From positions 44,813 through 108,812 of the forward strand of contig CANPOY010000003.1 of NCBI GenBank assembly GCA_947575805.1: a stretch of 64,000 bases of DNA. Reading direction: 5' to 3'. The stretch comes from an uncultured Lachnospiraceae bacterium (GTDB lineage Bacteria; Bacillota; Clostridia; Lachnospirales; Lachnospiraceae). Under the pieces are notes generated by a model that made no database searches, had not been told where the DNA came from, and worked only from the letters and a program-made list of their open reading frames with translations. The position numbers and the translations under genes are program-made. This document shows positions 34,955 to 43,299 of this stretch, in pieces (the stretch's first letter is position 1; each line of letters begins with the position of its first letter).

Positions 34955-35763
34955 AATGTCTTTATGTATCTGACCTGGACGGCACATTGCTGAGAAGTGA
35001 AGAATGTCTGTCGGAATATACCTGTGGTGTGATAAATGAGCTGACGAAAAAGGGGATGATATTCTCCTACGCCACGGCAAGATCCCTGGTGACAGCCAAA
35101 AAGGTGACCGCAGGCCTGCGCGCAAGAATTCCGCTGATTGTCTATAATGGCGCCTTTATCAGGGATAATGTTACGGAAGAAATACTGGTCGCAGATTATT
35201 TCGGCCAGGAGATTCTGCATGTGCTGGACGAGCTGTTCAGAAACGGGATATTTCCTATTGTTTATGCTTATGTTGATAAGAAAGAAAAGTTTTCCGTGAT
35301 TCAGGAGAAGTGTACAAGGGGAGAACGCGTTTTCCTGGACAGCCGCAGGGGAGATATTCGGACGAATATTGTCTCTGCGCCGGAGGAGCTGAAAAGAGGG
35401 GATATTTTTTATATCACCTGCATCGACGAGCCGCAAAAGCTGGAACCCTTTTATGTAAAATACAGGGATACTTTCCACTGCGTTTATCAAAGGGATATTT
35501 ATACTAAGGAGCAGTGGCTGGAGATCATGCCTAAAGCGGCTTCAAAGGCAAATGCGGTAATGCGGCTAAAGGGTCTGCTGGGGTGTGATAAAGTAATTGT
35601 ATTTGGGGACGGGAAAAATGATATTGATATGTTTGAAATAGCCGACGAATGTTACGCAGTGAAAAACGCCCATGAAGAATTGAAGGAAAAAGCTACGGCA
35701 GTGATCGAATCCAATGATGACGACGGTGTGGCAAAGTGGCTTGCGCGGCATCTGTTCCTGTAA
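34951..35763 (+). CDS. Cof-type HAD-IIB family phosphatase
   Basis: A 270-residue HAD hydrolase with a C2-type cap. Motif I is YVSDLDGTLLRSE, motif II lies in SYATARSL, the Lys of motif III is near KAASKANAVMRLKG, and motif IV is VIFGDGKNDIDMFE (here VIVFGDGKNDID). Cof-type members dephosphorylate sugar phosphates, pyridoxal phosphate or flavin intermediates. Length matches the family. The start overlaps a possible leader peptide; GGAGGG lies before it. The substrate is unknown. Confidence 0.9.
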   Translation: MKCLYVSDLDGTLLRSEECLSEYTCGVINELTKKGMIFSYATARSLVTAKKVTAGLRARIPLIVYNGAFIRDNVTEEILVADYFGQEILHVLDELFRNGIFPIVYAYVDKKEKFSVIQEKCTRGERVFLDSRRGDIRTNIVSAPEELKRGDIFYITCIDEPQKLEPFYVKYRDTFHCVYQRDIYTKEQWLEIMPKAASKANAVMRLKGLLGCDKVIVFGDGKNDIDMFEIADECYAVKNAHEELKEKATAVIESNDDDGVAKWLARHLFL

Positions 35764-35777
35764 ACTCCGGGCTTATC

Positions 35778-35806
35778 TTGCGGTGTCATGATATTTAAAG
35801 TATACT
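35778..35806 (+). promoter_or_regulatory. Promoter of the small zinc-ribbon gene
   Basis: TTGCGG (35778-35783), 17 bases, TATACT (35801-35806), 40 bases before the start codon at 35846. Confidence 0.5.
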
Positions 35807-35845
35807 GTGACTGACAGGCGTAAGCATTTATGTTGAGAGGTACGC

Positions 35846-36136
35846 ATGGATATTGGGATATTTGATAATTTAGATGACGACGGACAGCTTACTCTGTTCG
35901 GCCTGGAAGAGGATTTTGGAGAATTGCTGGAGCCTCTCGGAGGGCAGGAGACAGGTCGACAGCCGGTCCGGGAGAAGGCGCAGGAGTCTTTCGGAGAATT
36001 GCCTGACGGTCAGGGCAGCACGGGCATCCGTATTCGCAGATGCAGCAGCTGCGGCAAGCTGCTCTTCGTGCGGGAAGAGGACGGCTGCTATTATTCCGCA
36101 TGCAACGCCTGCGGAATTCAATACGTACAGAAATAA
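35846..36136 (+). CDS. Small zinc-ribbon protein of unknown function
   Basis: A 96-residue protein in two parts. Residues 1-60 are acidic and low in structure (DIGIFDNLDDDGQLTLFGLE). Residues 62-96 form a zinc ribbon with CSSCGK and CNACG, about 18 residues apart. GAGAGG precedes the ATG and a promoter lies upstream. The design (acidic arm plus ribbon) would suit a partner of a nucleic-acid or transcription machine, but no specific function is supported. Monocistronic. Confidence 0.72.
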   Translation: MDIGIFDNLDDDGQLTLFGLEEDFGELLEPLGGQETGRQPVREKAQESFGELPDGQGSTGIRIRRCSSCGKLLFVREEDGCYYSACNACGIQYVQK

Positions 36137-36284
36137 GCAAGCGGGATTGTAACGCAGCCATATGATTAACCCCTAATCAGGAACACGGCGTCTGGCGTTG
36201 TTCAAGCAATTCCCTTTGCCTCCAACTCTTTCCGGATTTTGAAAAGGATCTTACTTCCAATTTCATTGCCTTTCCACCTTTCAC

Positions 36285-36413
36285 TTTATTCGCCTAAAAG
36301 AACTTGAGTATATGGAAGTTCCAATTCGAGTAGAGTACGAAATCACACCAGTTGCTACCAAATTGAAGCCGATTCTTCCGGAACTTGCAAAATGGGGACT
36401 TACCCTGGGATGA
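36285..36413 (+). pseudogene. HxlR family regulator remnant (C-terminal part)
   Basis: The 42 codons before TGA 36411-36413 read RLKELEYMEVPIRVEYEITP and then KLKPILPELAKWG. This is the wing and last helix of HxlR-type winged-helix regulators (pattern 'LKELE...R.EY.LTP.G..L.PIL..L..WG'). The residues between LKELE and RVEY are shortened, and the N-terminal helix-turn-helix is missing. No start codon or ribosome site fits. Confidence 0.6.
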
Positions 36414-36584
36414 ACTCAACTTTTCAAAAAGCGGTTTTCCTGACTTCCTTTTCGGAATTGTGTACCCATTGTGAAATGACTTAATTAATATACATTGTAA
36501 ATGGCAGATAAGGATTTTTCTCTGGCGGATAGGGGCTTGCTATTCTAGAGCGGCGAACAGATGGGGGATAATAGAACAACGCCT

Positions 36585-36616
36585 CCTGCGGCCAGTCTTG
36601 AATCAGAGGCCGCAGG
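36585..36616. repeat. Inverted repeat (9-bp arms)
   Basis: CCTGCGGCC (36585-36593) and GGCCGCAGG (36608-36616) with a 14-base loop. No T-run follows on either strand, so it is not a standard terminator. It could be part of an interspersed repeat or mark the end of the XRE transcript, which terminates nearby on the minus strand. Confidence 0.5.
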
Positions 36617-36685
36617 GGAGGGCGGTAATTATGTTCCGGCCACGGTATGGAAAACGGAAACATACAGAGCCAGGGGACTGCAGGA

Positions 36686-37012
36686 CTATTTAAGCCACAG
36701 CTTGATCGTTTTGATCAGCTTGGTTTTCTGAGTGTCGTCCAATTTGGATGCAAGCTGCATCAGCTCGTTGTCCAGAGCTGTCTGCTTATAATCAGGGGCG
36801 ATTCTTCCGATCAGCGAGTCAAGGGTCATATTCATCAGGCGTGCATAATAGATCAGCACTCTGAGGGACATGGCAGTCCTGTTGTTCTCAACATTGCTGA
36901 TATAGCCGGGCGTTACGTTCAGGGCACTGGCTACCTCTGCCTGTGTGAGTTTCATCTGGATGCGCAGTTCCTTTACCTGCGAGCCAAGGTTTTCAAATTG
37001 ATCGTTGCTCAT
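36686..37012 (-). CDS. XRE family helix-turn-helix regulator
   Basis: A 108-residue DNA-binding protein. Residues 8-65 form a Cro/CI-type helix-turn-helix (VKELRIQMKLTQAEVASALN, VTPGYISNVENNRTAMSL). The C-terminal 40 residues are helical (LASKLDDTQKTKLIKTIKLW) and probably mediate dimerisation. GGAGG lies before the ATG. An inverted repeat sits just after its -10 box, which suggests autoregulation. The divergent neighbour is truA; other targets are unknown. Confidence 0.9.
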   Translation of the reverse strand: MSNDQFENLGSQVKELRIQMKLTQAEVASALNVTPGYISNVENNRTAMSLRVLIYYARLMNMTLDSLIGRIAPDYKQTALDNELMQLASKLDDTQKTKLIKTIKLWLK

Positions 37013-37039
37013 GATGTTATCCTCCGAATTAAAGAAAAA

Positions 37040-37064
37040 TTTAGAATATCTTTTCTAAAGTATA
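37040..37064 (-). promoter_or_regulatory. XRE gene -10 box and candidate operator
   Basis: On the minus strand TATACT (37064-37059) is preceded by TG, and is followed at once by TTTAGAA-N6-TTCTAAA (37040-37059 on the plus strand reads the same inverted repeat). A repressor bound there would block the start point. Confidence 0.6.
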
Positions 37065-37132
37065 CAATATTTTTTGCGATTTTGGTAGTATAACTTAAAA
37101 TAAATTGCCGTACAGGTTTTCAGGGAGGGCCT

Positions 37133-37870
37133 ATGAAAAATTATAAGTTTCTGATCCAATATGACGGAACCCGATATTACGGCTGGCAGAGACAACCGGA
37201 ACAGAACACCATTCAGGGCAAGCTGGAAAGTGTGCTGTCCCTGATGTGCGGTCGGGAGACGGAGGTCATCGGCGCAGGGCGCACAGACGGAGGTGTCCAT
37301 GCGGAGGGGATGACGGCAAACGCACATCTGGAAACAGAAAGGACGCCGGAGGAGATCAGGGATTATTTAAACCATTATCTGCCGGATGACATTGCGGTGC
37401 TGGAGGTGCGGGAGGCATCTGCACGGTTTCATGCCAGGTATAATGCCATAGGCAAGACTTACCGGTACACCTGTCATGACGGGGATGTAAAGCCCGTGTT
37501 TGACCGGAAATACTATACGAGGCTGGAGGAAAAGCCGGATGTGGAGCTGATGCGCCGGGCGGCGGAGATTCTGAAAGGGGAGCATGACTTCAGGAATTTC
37601 TGCGTCAATCCCCGGATGAAGAAATCCACGGTGCGCAAGGTGGATAAAATCGAGATTGAACGTGACGGAGGCTACATCCGTTTCATTGTCCATGGCACAG
37701 GATTCCTGCAGAATATGGTACGCATTATGGTTGGGACACTGTTGGAAGCGGGTTGTGGCCGTATCACCGCAGAACAGATCAGGGCGGCTCTTGAGAATCC
37801 GGAACGGCAGAAGGCAGGACCCACGGTACCGCCTCAGGGCCTGTGTCTGGTTAGTGTAGATTATGACTAA
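37133..37870 (+). CDS. truA: tRNA pseudouridine(38-40) synthase
   Basis: A 245-residue TruA, which isomerises uridines 38-40 in the tRNA anticodon arm. The N-terminus KFLIQYDGTRYYGWQRQP and the catalytic block GAGRTDGGVHAEG (Asp52) are typical, as is FRNFC and the C-terminal GTGFLQNMVRIMVGTLLEAG. Length is normal. AGGGAGG precedes the ATG. A weak promoter (TTGCGA-16-TAAAAT, 37074-37101) may serve it. Confidence 0.97.
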   Translation: MKNYKFLIQYDGTRYYGWQRQPEQNTIQGKLESVLSLMCGRETEVIGAGRTDGGVHAEGMTANAHLETERTPEEIRDYLNHYLPDDIAVLEVREASARFHARYNAIGKTYRYTCHDGDVKPVFDRKYYTRLEEKPDVELMRRAAEILKGEHDFRNFCVNPRMKKSTVRKVDKIEIERDGGYIRFIVHGTGFLQNMVRIMVGTLLEAGCGRITAEQIRAALENPERQKAGPTVPPQGLCLVSVDYD

Positions 37871-38035
37871 CCAGTTCAGCCAGGCCGGCATCTTATGAAT
37901 GGCATGGTTGAACGGCTGTGCATGAATGTCATGGCTGGCCGCAATGTACAGCCGTGCATGGATGATGAAGCACAGAGTACCATAAATATGATCGGCGCGG
38001 TGATTTACGAAGTGACGGATGGAGGGACAGAAGGT

Positions 38036-38515
38036 ATGGCAGCAGTCATTGGGTTTGTGACATTAGTATTGGCTATTTTTTGCGGAGACCTGTATATCAA
38101 GAATCGGGTGGAAAAATACATTCCCGCCAGAGGAACGGGAAAATGTGAACAAAAGATGCTGGGAGGCAGACTGATTCTCAGAAGGCATCATAATCGTGGG
38201 ATGATACTTAACGCAGGTGAACGGAAGCAGCCGCTGGTGGCAGCGGTATCGCTGGCGCTGACCGCGGTGCTGACGGTAGTATTTTTAATCAGTCTCGGAC
38301 ACCGGGGGAACAATCTGCTCCGGGCCGGTCTGGCCTTTCTGCTGGGAGGGGCGTTCAGCAATACCTATGACAGGATGAAGCGGAAATATGTGGTGGATTA
38401 TTTAAGCTTTGGCGTTAAATGGACTAGACTGAGACAAGTGGTGTTTAACATTTCGGACTTCTGTATCATGATCGGTGCGCTGCTTGCAGCACTGGCCGGG
38501 ATGCGGGGCGCCTGA
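38036..38515 (+). CDS. Signal peptidase II (LspA) family protein, divergent
   Basis: A 159-residue membrane protein with four hydrophobic segments. Landmarks of lipoprotein signal peptidase are visible: GDLYIKNRVE (Asp-x3-Lys near residue 20), HNRGMILN, GGAFSNTYDR (catalytic Asp112) and VVFNISDFCIMIG (catalytic Asp141). FSNTYDR replaces the usual xGNxxDR. The start at 38036 has GGAGGG nine bases upstream and gives the normal family length; longer in-frame starts from 37895 lack a site. It may process a subset of lipoproteins or be a second copy of lspA. It follows truA by about 165 bases. Confidence 0.78.
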   Translation: MAAVIGFVTLVLAIFCGDLYIKNRVEKYIPARGTGKCEQKMLGGRLILRRHHNRGMILNAGERKQPLVAAVSLALTAVLTVVFLISLGHRGNNLLRAGLAFLLGGAFSNTYDRMKRKYVVDYLSFGVKWTRLRQVVFNISDFCIMIGALLAALAGMRGA

Positions 38516-38666
38516 CACCCGTGGAAAGCAACCCGGCCTGCTTCATTTCCATTATTTTGGAGCCTTCTTCTTTTCTGCCGCAAATCCGATCAACCGTTCC
38601 CGAAAAATCAATACGGAGAATTCATTCTTGTACAGCAGGGTATGTACCGTCCCTTTCGTTTTCGGA
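38516..38666. other. Spacer between lspA-like gene and carbamate kinase
   Basis: 150 bases. On the minus strand one frame runs LLYKNEFSVLIFRERLIGFA then AEKKKAPK and stops, overlapping the carbamate kinase end in another frame. It has no start or ribosome site and may be a remnant or chance. No terminator is evident. Confidence 0.3.
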
Positions 38667-39605
38667 TCAGAGCTGGGTTATAACGGTGCCGGCCCGGCCT
38701 CTTATGGCCTCCCGAACCTCCTTCAGCGAGGTGATCAGAACCTGACCGTCCTTTCTGGATGCCAGATAGCTGATGGCGGCCTCGATCTTGGGAAGCATGG
38801 TGCCCGCTTCAAATTGTCCCTGCTCAATCAGCTCCTTCGCCTCGGCGGAGGACATGGCTGAAATGGGAACCTGGCTTTCGTTGCCATAATTCCTGTATAC
38901 ACAGGGAACGTCGGTGAGAATGATCAGCTCGTCGCAGGACAGCTCGACAGCCAGTCTGGAGGCAATGGCATCCTTTTCAATCACGGCGGAAGCACCTTTT
39001 AAATTGTGCTGTTGTTCAATGACGGGAATACCGCCTCCGCCGCAGGCTATGACGACCTGGTCCGCGTCTGCCAGGGCACGGATGGCTTCGATCTCCACAA
39101 TATCAATGGGTTTCGGGGCGGCAATAACCCGCCGGAAACCCTTACCGGGATATTCTTCTACATAATTGCCTTTCTTGATTTCTATCTCAGCGTCTTCTAC
39201 CGACATATATCTGCCGATCACCTTAGTGGGCTCGTAAAAGGCCTCATCATAAGGATCTACGGTAACCTGGGTCAGAATTGTGCTCACCGGCTTGGCAATA
39301 CCCCGTGCCAGAAGTTCGGAGCGCAGGGCATTCTGAATATCATAACCAACGTAACCCTGGCTCATGGCAGAACAGACACACATGGGAACAGGTGTATAAT
39401 CAATGTAGATACGGCGCAGCTCGGTCATTGCCTTGTGTATCATGCTGACCTGAGGGCCGTTGCTGTGGGTGATGGTCAGCTGGTAATCTTCCTCTACAAG
39501 GTCTGCAAGTGCCTTTGCGGTCACCTTTACCGCATCCCACTGTGCCTCCGTCGTGTATCCCAGCGCGTTGTGCCCCAGGGAGACAACTGCTCGTCTTCTG
39601 CTCAT
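38667..39605 (-). CDS. arcC: Carbamate kinase
   Basis: A 312-residue amino-acid-kinase-fold enzyme that makes ATP from carbamoyl phosphate and ADP (or the reverse). The phosphate loop reads VVSLGHNALG, where most homologues have LGGNAL; this His-containing form occurs in carbamate kinases associated with purine or allantoin degradation. Other blocks are THSNGPQVSMI, AMSQGYVGYDIQNAL, VIACGGGGIPVI, LIILTDVPCVY and GTMLPKIEAAI. No arginine deiminase or ornithine carbamoyltransferase gene lies nearby, so the source of carbamoyl phosphate is unclear. AAAGGCGGG lies before the start. Confidence 0.92.
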   Translation of the reverse strand: MSRRRAVVSLGHNALGYTTEAQWDAVKVTAKALADLVEEDYQLTITHSNGPQVSMIHKAMTELRRIYIDYTPVPMCVCSAMSQGYVGYDIQNALRSELLARGIAKPVSTILTQVTVDPYDEAFYEPTKVIGRYMSVEDAEIEIKKGNYVEEYPGKGFRRVIAAPKPIDIVEIEAIRALADADQVVIACGGGGIPVIEQQHNLKGASAVIEKDAIASRLAVELSCDELIILTDVPCVYRNYGNESQVPISAMSSAEAKELIEQGQFEAGTMLPKIEAAISYLASRKDGQVLITSLKEVREAIRGRAGTVITQL

Positions 39606-39742
39606 GTCAAAGCCCGCCTTTCTGCGATGATTTTGTTCTGATAGAGTTTAAGTGTACCACATTACAACGGAAGTTTCCACTGAAATTAATTTTCGGAGCA
39701 GCCAGAGGCTTCGCTGTAAAAGGATTTTCAACGCGTCCCTGC

Positions 39743-41128
39743 TCAAGGGTTCTGCAAATCCGCAATCACGCCGTCCAGCACATCAAAATAATTCTCAAAG
39801 GTCTTTCGGCAGCAGCCGGGATCATGAATGACAATACAGTCACTCTTAAGTCCGATCAGGGAAAAGCCCATGGCCATGCGGTGGTCGTCATAGGTTTCCA
39901 CCGTGGAAGGACAGGGGGCCCCCGGATAAACGGTAATGCTGTCCGCATCTTCCGTACAGCGGATTCCCATTTTGCCGAGCTCGGTGACAATGGCTTTAAC
40001 ACGGTCGCTTTCCTGACAGCGGATATGTCCGATGCCGTTAATGGTGGTGGGGCCGTCGGCAAAAGGAGCCAGGGCGGCCAGGGTAATGGCCTGGTCTGAA
40101 AAAGCGGACATGTCCGCTGTGACGCCGTGGTAAACCCCGTCCTCCGGGGGCAGCAGCAGGACACCCTCGGGTTTGTTTACAAGCCGGCAGCCCATTTGGA
40201 CCAGCAGATGCAGAAAGGCGATGTCGCCCTGGAGATAGTCCGACCCCGCATGAACGTGGCGTACCTGTACCGGAATGCCCAGCAGGGGGCTCATGGCGTA
40301 AAAGTAGCATGCAGCGGATATGTCCGGCTGTACCCGATAATCTAAAGCGTGATAGCGCTGCCCGGCCCTGACGAGGTAAGCATAGGGAACTGTGCTGTTG
40401 ACACAGCGGTTACACTGGTGGCTTTCGCTTTCGTCGCCGCAGTAATAAAGGGGCTTAGCCTGCACGCCGAACTGCTGCATCATTTTAACGGTCATTTCGA
40501 TATAGGCTCTGCCGTGAAAACCCTCCGTCACGGCAAGAAAATCCTCCTTTGACAGGCAGGAGGCGATCAGCAGGCCGCTCATAAACTGGCTGCTTTTTTC
40601 GATATTTACAGTGATTTGATCTCTGCCGAAGCCATGTCCCTTCAGGGTAAAGGGGAAATGTCCCTCATCCCCCTCACAGATGATTTCGCATCCTAATTCC
40701 GAAAGAGCCTCCAGCAGGGGCGTCATGGGGCGCTTCCGCATCTGTTCCGAGGCGTCCAGATGATAAAGTCCCTCCGATAATCCCAGATAGGCGGTGAGAA
40801 AACGGGCAGCGGTTCCTGCGCTTCCCACATACAGGTCGGCTTCCCTGCGGGGCACGGCTCCTCCGGCGCCCTTTACGGTAATGATCTTGTTTACTTCGTC
40901 TGCTTCTGCCTCGAAGCCTAAAGCCCTGACGCAGCTTAAAAAATGTCTGGAATCATCGGAGAAAAGCACATCCCGAAGTATGGACTCACCCTCCGCCAGC
41001 GTTGCCAGAAGCAACGCCCGGTTTGTAATGCTCTTGGAGCCGGGGACGGAAACGATCAGGGGATTGTCTTCGTTTCTTTCCTTTATTTTATGATAAATGC
41101 AGGGAACACGGTATTTATGTTTTTCCAT
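39743..41128 (-). CDS. aroA: 3-phosphoshikimate 1-carboxyvinyltransferase (EPSP synthase)
   Basis: A 461-residue enzyme that joins phosphoenolpyruvate to shikimate 3-phosphate in aromatic amino acid synthesis. Signatures include VSVPGSKSITNRALLLA (substrate-binding Lys32), VGSAGTAARFLTAYLGLSEG (PEP region), RKRPMTPLLEALSELGC and CQESDRVKAIVTELGKMG, and the C-terminal DDHRMAMGFSLIGL. GGAGGGG precedes the ATG. No other shikimate gene lies beside it. Confidence 0.96.
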   Translation of the reverse strand: MEKHKYRVPCIYHKIKERNEDNPLIVSVPGSKSITNRALLLATLAEGESILRDVLFSDDSRHFLSCVRALGFEAEADEVNKIITVKGAGGAVPRREADLYVGSAGTAARFLTAYLGLSEGLYHLDASEQMRKRPMTPLLEALSELGCEIICEGDEGHFPFTLKGHGFGRDQITVNIEKSSQFMSGLLIASCLSKEDFLAVTEGFHGRAYIEMTVKMMQQFGVQAKPLYYCGDESESHQCNRCVNSTVPYAYLVRAGQRYHALDYRVQPDISAACYFYAMSPLLGIPVQVRHVHAGSDYLQGDIAFLHLLVQMGCRLVNKPEGVLLLPPEDGVYHGVTADMSAFSDQAITLAALAPFADGPTTINGIGHIRCQESDRVKAIVTELGKMGIRCTEDADSITVYPGAPCPSTVETYDDHRMAMGFSLIGLKSDCIVIHDPGCCRKTFENYFDVLDGVIADLQNP

Positions 41129-41229
41129 GGTTGACCCCTCCTTTTGCTATTCCGCCGTAACTATTTGACCACTACATCATAACATTTTCAAGGGACAGAT
41201 TGCAACAGCAACCATATTTCCGAAACTTC

Positions 41230-41258
41230 TTGACAAACGCTGTCGGACAGTATATCAT
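41230..41258 (+). promoter_or_regulatory. Promoter of cysK with a short palindrome in the spacer
   Basis: TTGACA (41230-41235), 17 bases, TATCAT (41253-41258). The spacer contains CTGTCGGACAG (41240-41250), an 11-base palindrome that could bind a repressor. No T-box or S-box features were seen in the 57-base leader. Confidence 0.7.
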
Positions 41259-41314
41259 GCAATTCATTATAATTTTACTGAAATAATAGGGTATAGAGAG
41301 AAGGAGGAACGGGG

Positions 41315-42247
41315 ATGGGGAGGATATATGGAGGCGTCGGAGAACTGATCGGACATACGCCGCTGCTGCGGATCAGTCATTACGCGGAGAGCATGGGAGT
41401 GACGGAAGCCGGGCTGCTGGCGAAGGTGGAGCTGTTTAACCCGGCAGGCAGCGCCAAGGACAGGGTAGCATTGTCCATGATTGAGGATGCGGAGAGAAAG
41501 GGTGTTTTAAAGCCCGGCGGTGTTATCATTGAACCCACTTCCGGCAATACCGGTATCGGGCTGGCCAGCGTGGCCGCCGCGAAGGGGTATCGGGTGATTC
41601 TGACGCTGCCTGAAACCATGAGCCAGGAGAGGAGGACTCTTTTAAAAGCCTACGGCGCGGAGCTGGTACTGACAGAAGGGGAAAAGGGCATGAAGGGAGC
41701 AATTGAGAAAGCGGAAGAGCTGCAAAGGGAAATTTCCGGAGCGGTGATTCTGGGGCAATTTGACAATTCCGCTAATCCGGCGGTTCATGCGGCTACTACC
41801 GGTCCTGAAATCTGGGAGGATACTGACGGCAGGATAGACATATTTGTGGCCGGTGTGGGGACCGGTGGGACAATAACAGGTATCGGCACTTATCTGAAAT
41901 CCAGGAATCCCGGGATACAGATCGTTGCGGTGGAGCCTGCGGATTCGCCTGTGCTTTCCGGCGGGAAATCGGGGCCTCACGAGCTGCAGGGAATCGGCGC
42001 AGGATTTGTTCCTTCTATTTTAAATACACAGATATATGATGAAGTATTTACAGTGACTACGGAGGAAGCATTTGATTCAGGGCGGTTGATGGCCAGAAGG
42101 GAGGGAATCCTGGTGGGGATTACCTCCGGTGCTGCGCTTCATGCGGCTTCACAGATTGCGAAGCGACCTGCAAATAAGGGAAAGACGGTAGTGGTGCTGC
42201 TGCCCGATTCCGGAGATCGGTATCTTTCGACTCCTATGTTTGCGTAG
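41315..42247 (+). CDS. cysK: Cysteine synthase (O-acetylserine sulfhydrylase)
   Basis: A 310-residue PLP enzyme that makes cysteine from O-acetylserine and sulfide. The PLP lysine is in NPAGSAKDRVALSMI (Lys48), the asparagine/substrate loop is EPTSGNTGIGLA, and the phosphate-binding glycine loop is GVGTGGTITGIG. The C-terminal GIGAGFVPSIL and GITSGAALHAA are typical. Length is standard. GAAGGAGG precedes ATG 41315. metNIQ follows 20 bases downstream in the same direction, which points to a shared sulfur-amino-acid operon. Confidence 0.95.
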   Translation: MGRIYGGVGELIGHTPLLRISHYAESMGVTEAGLLAKVELFNPAGSAKDRVALSMIEDAERKGVLKPGGVIIEPTSGNTGIGLASVAAAKGYRVILTLPETMSQERRTLLKAYGAELVLTEGEKGMKGAIEKAEELQREISGAVILGQFDNSANPAVHAATTGPEIWEDTDGRIDIFVAGVGTGGTITGIGTYLKSRNPGIQIVAVEPADSPVLSGGKSGPHELQGIGAGFVPSILNTQIYDEVFTVTTEEAFDSGRLMARREGILVGITSGAALHAASQIAKRPANKGKTVVVLLPDSGDRYLSTPMFA

Positions 42248-42267
42248 CTTTGGAAATGGAGGGGACT

Positions 42268-43299
42268 ATGAATCCGATGATTCAGATTCAGAATGTGACA
42301 AAGACCTTCAAGGGCAAGGAGAACCAGGTGGAGGCCTTAAAGGGGGTTACTCTGGAGATTGAGCGGGGCGACATCTGCGGCATTATCGGTATGAGCGGAG
42401 CCGGGAAGTCTACCCTGGTGCGGTGCCTGAACTTCCTGGAACGGCCCACTGCGGGTACGGTTCTGATAGAGGGCAGAGATCTTTCAGGCATGTCGGAAAA
42501 GGAACTCCGACAGGTTCGGACCGAAATCGCCATGATTTTTCAGCATTTTAACCTGCTGATGCAGAGGAGCGTGCTGGATAATGTCTGCTTTCCCATGGAG
42601 ATTGTGGGGGTAAAGAAAGCGGCAGCCAGAAAACGTGCCCGGGAGCTGCTGGAAATTGTGGGGCTGGCGGAGAAAGCCAAAAGCTACCCGGCGCAGCTGT
42701 CCGGCGGGCAGAAGCAGCGGGTAGCCATTGCCAGAGCCCTGGCCAACAATCCTAAGATTCTGCTTTGTGACGAGGCAACCAGTGCGCTTGACCCTACCAC
42801 CACAAAGTCGATTCTGCAGCTGTTGCAGCAGATTAACCGGGATTACGGCATTACCATCGTCATTATCACCCACGAGATGAGCGTGGTACAGGAGATCTGT
42901 TCCCACGTGGCGATCATAGACAACGGTGAACTGGCGGAGCATGGAACGGTGGAGGAGGTGTTTACCTCTCCCAGGACTCCGGCAGCGAAGAAGCTGGTAT
43001 TTATGGTGGACCCTAAGGTCGGCGAAATGCGGGGAAGACGGTGTGTGCGCATTGTATTTACGGAAAATTCCTCCTTTGAGCCCGTCATTGCCAACATGGT
43101 GCTGGAATGCAGGGCACCGGTGAATATTCTGCTGGCGGATACCAAGGATATTGGCGGTATCGCCCATGGGCAGATGGTTCTGCAGCTGCCGGAGGATGAA
43201 ACGGTGGCGGCGGGAATGATTCATTATCTGCAGGAAAGGAAACTTAAGGTAGAGGAGGTAAATCCGGATGATATTGTTGACGGAAACGGTATGGGATAA
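42268..43299 (+). CDS. metN: Methionine ABC transporter ATP-binding protein
   Basis: A 343-residue ATPase. It contains Walker A GMSGAGKSTL, signature LSGGQKQRVAIARAL, Walker B LLCDEATSALD, and a C-terminal NIL regulatory domain (about 260-340: RRCVRIVFTENSSFEPVI through LKVEEV) that binds methionine and inhibits transport in homologues. ATG 42268 is chosen because GGAGG lies five bases upstream; 42250 is possible. Its last 32 bases overlap the permease gene. Confidence 0.95.
   Translation: MNPMIQIQNVTKTFKGKENQVEALKGVTLEIERGDICGIIGMSGAGKSTLVRCLNFLERPTAGTVLIEGRDLSGMSEKELRQVRTEIAMIFQHFNLLMQRSVLDNVCFPMEIVGVKKAAARKRARELLEIVGLAEKAKSYPAQLSGGQKQRVAIARALANNPKILLCDEATSALDPTTTKSILQLLQQINRDYGITIVIITHEMSVVQEICSHVAIIDNGELAEHGTVEEVFTSPRTPAAKKLVFMVDPKVGEMRGRRCVRIVFTENSSFEPVIANMVLECRAPVNILLADTKDIGGIAHGQMVLQLPEDETVAAGMIHYLQERKLKVEEVNPDDIVDGNGMG

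Larger units (their letters stand above)
36137..36685. other. Gene-remnant region
   Basis: About 550 bases without an intact gene. It contains an HxlR-type remnant at 36285-36413, a possible minus-strand C-terminus at about 36205-36277 (WKGNEIGSKILFKIRKELEA in one frame), and a hairpin at 36585-36616. An open frame on the minus strand (36481-36663) has no ribosome site and an unusual proline-rich translation; it is not called. Confidence 0.5.

Noticed and set aside
36481..36663. Minus-strand 60-codon frame rich in Pro/Tyr (ends KNPYLPFTMYIN)
   Set aside because: No ribosome site and odd composition. It may be part of an interspersed repeat, which cannot be tested from one window.
41129..41314. 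S-box or T-box riboswitch before cysK-metNIQ
   Set aside because: The transcript leader is under 60 bases and lacks the conserved elements of either class.
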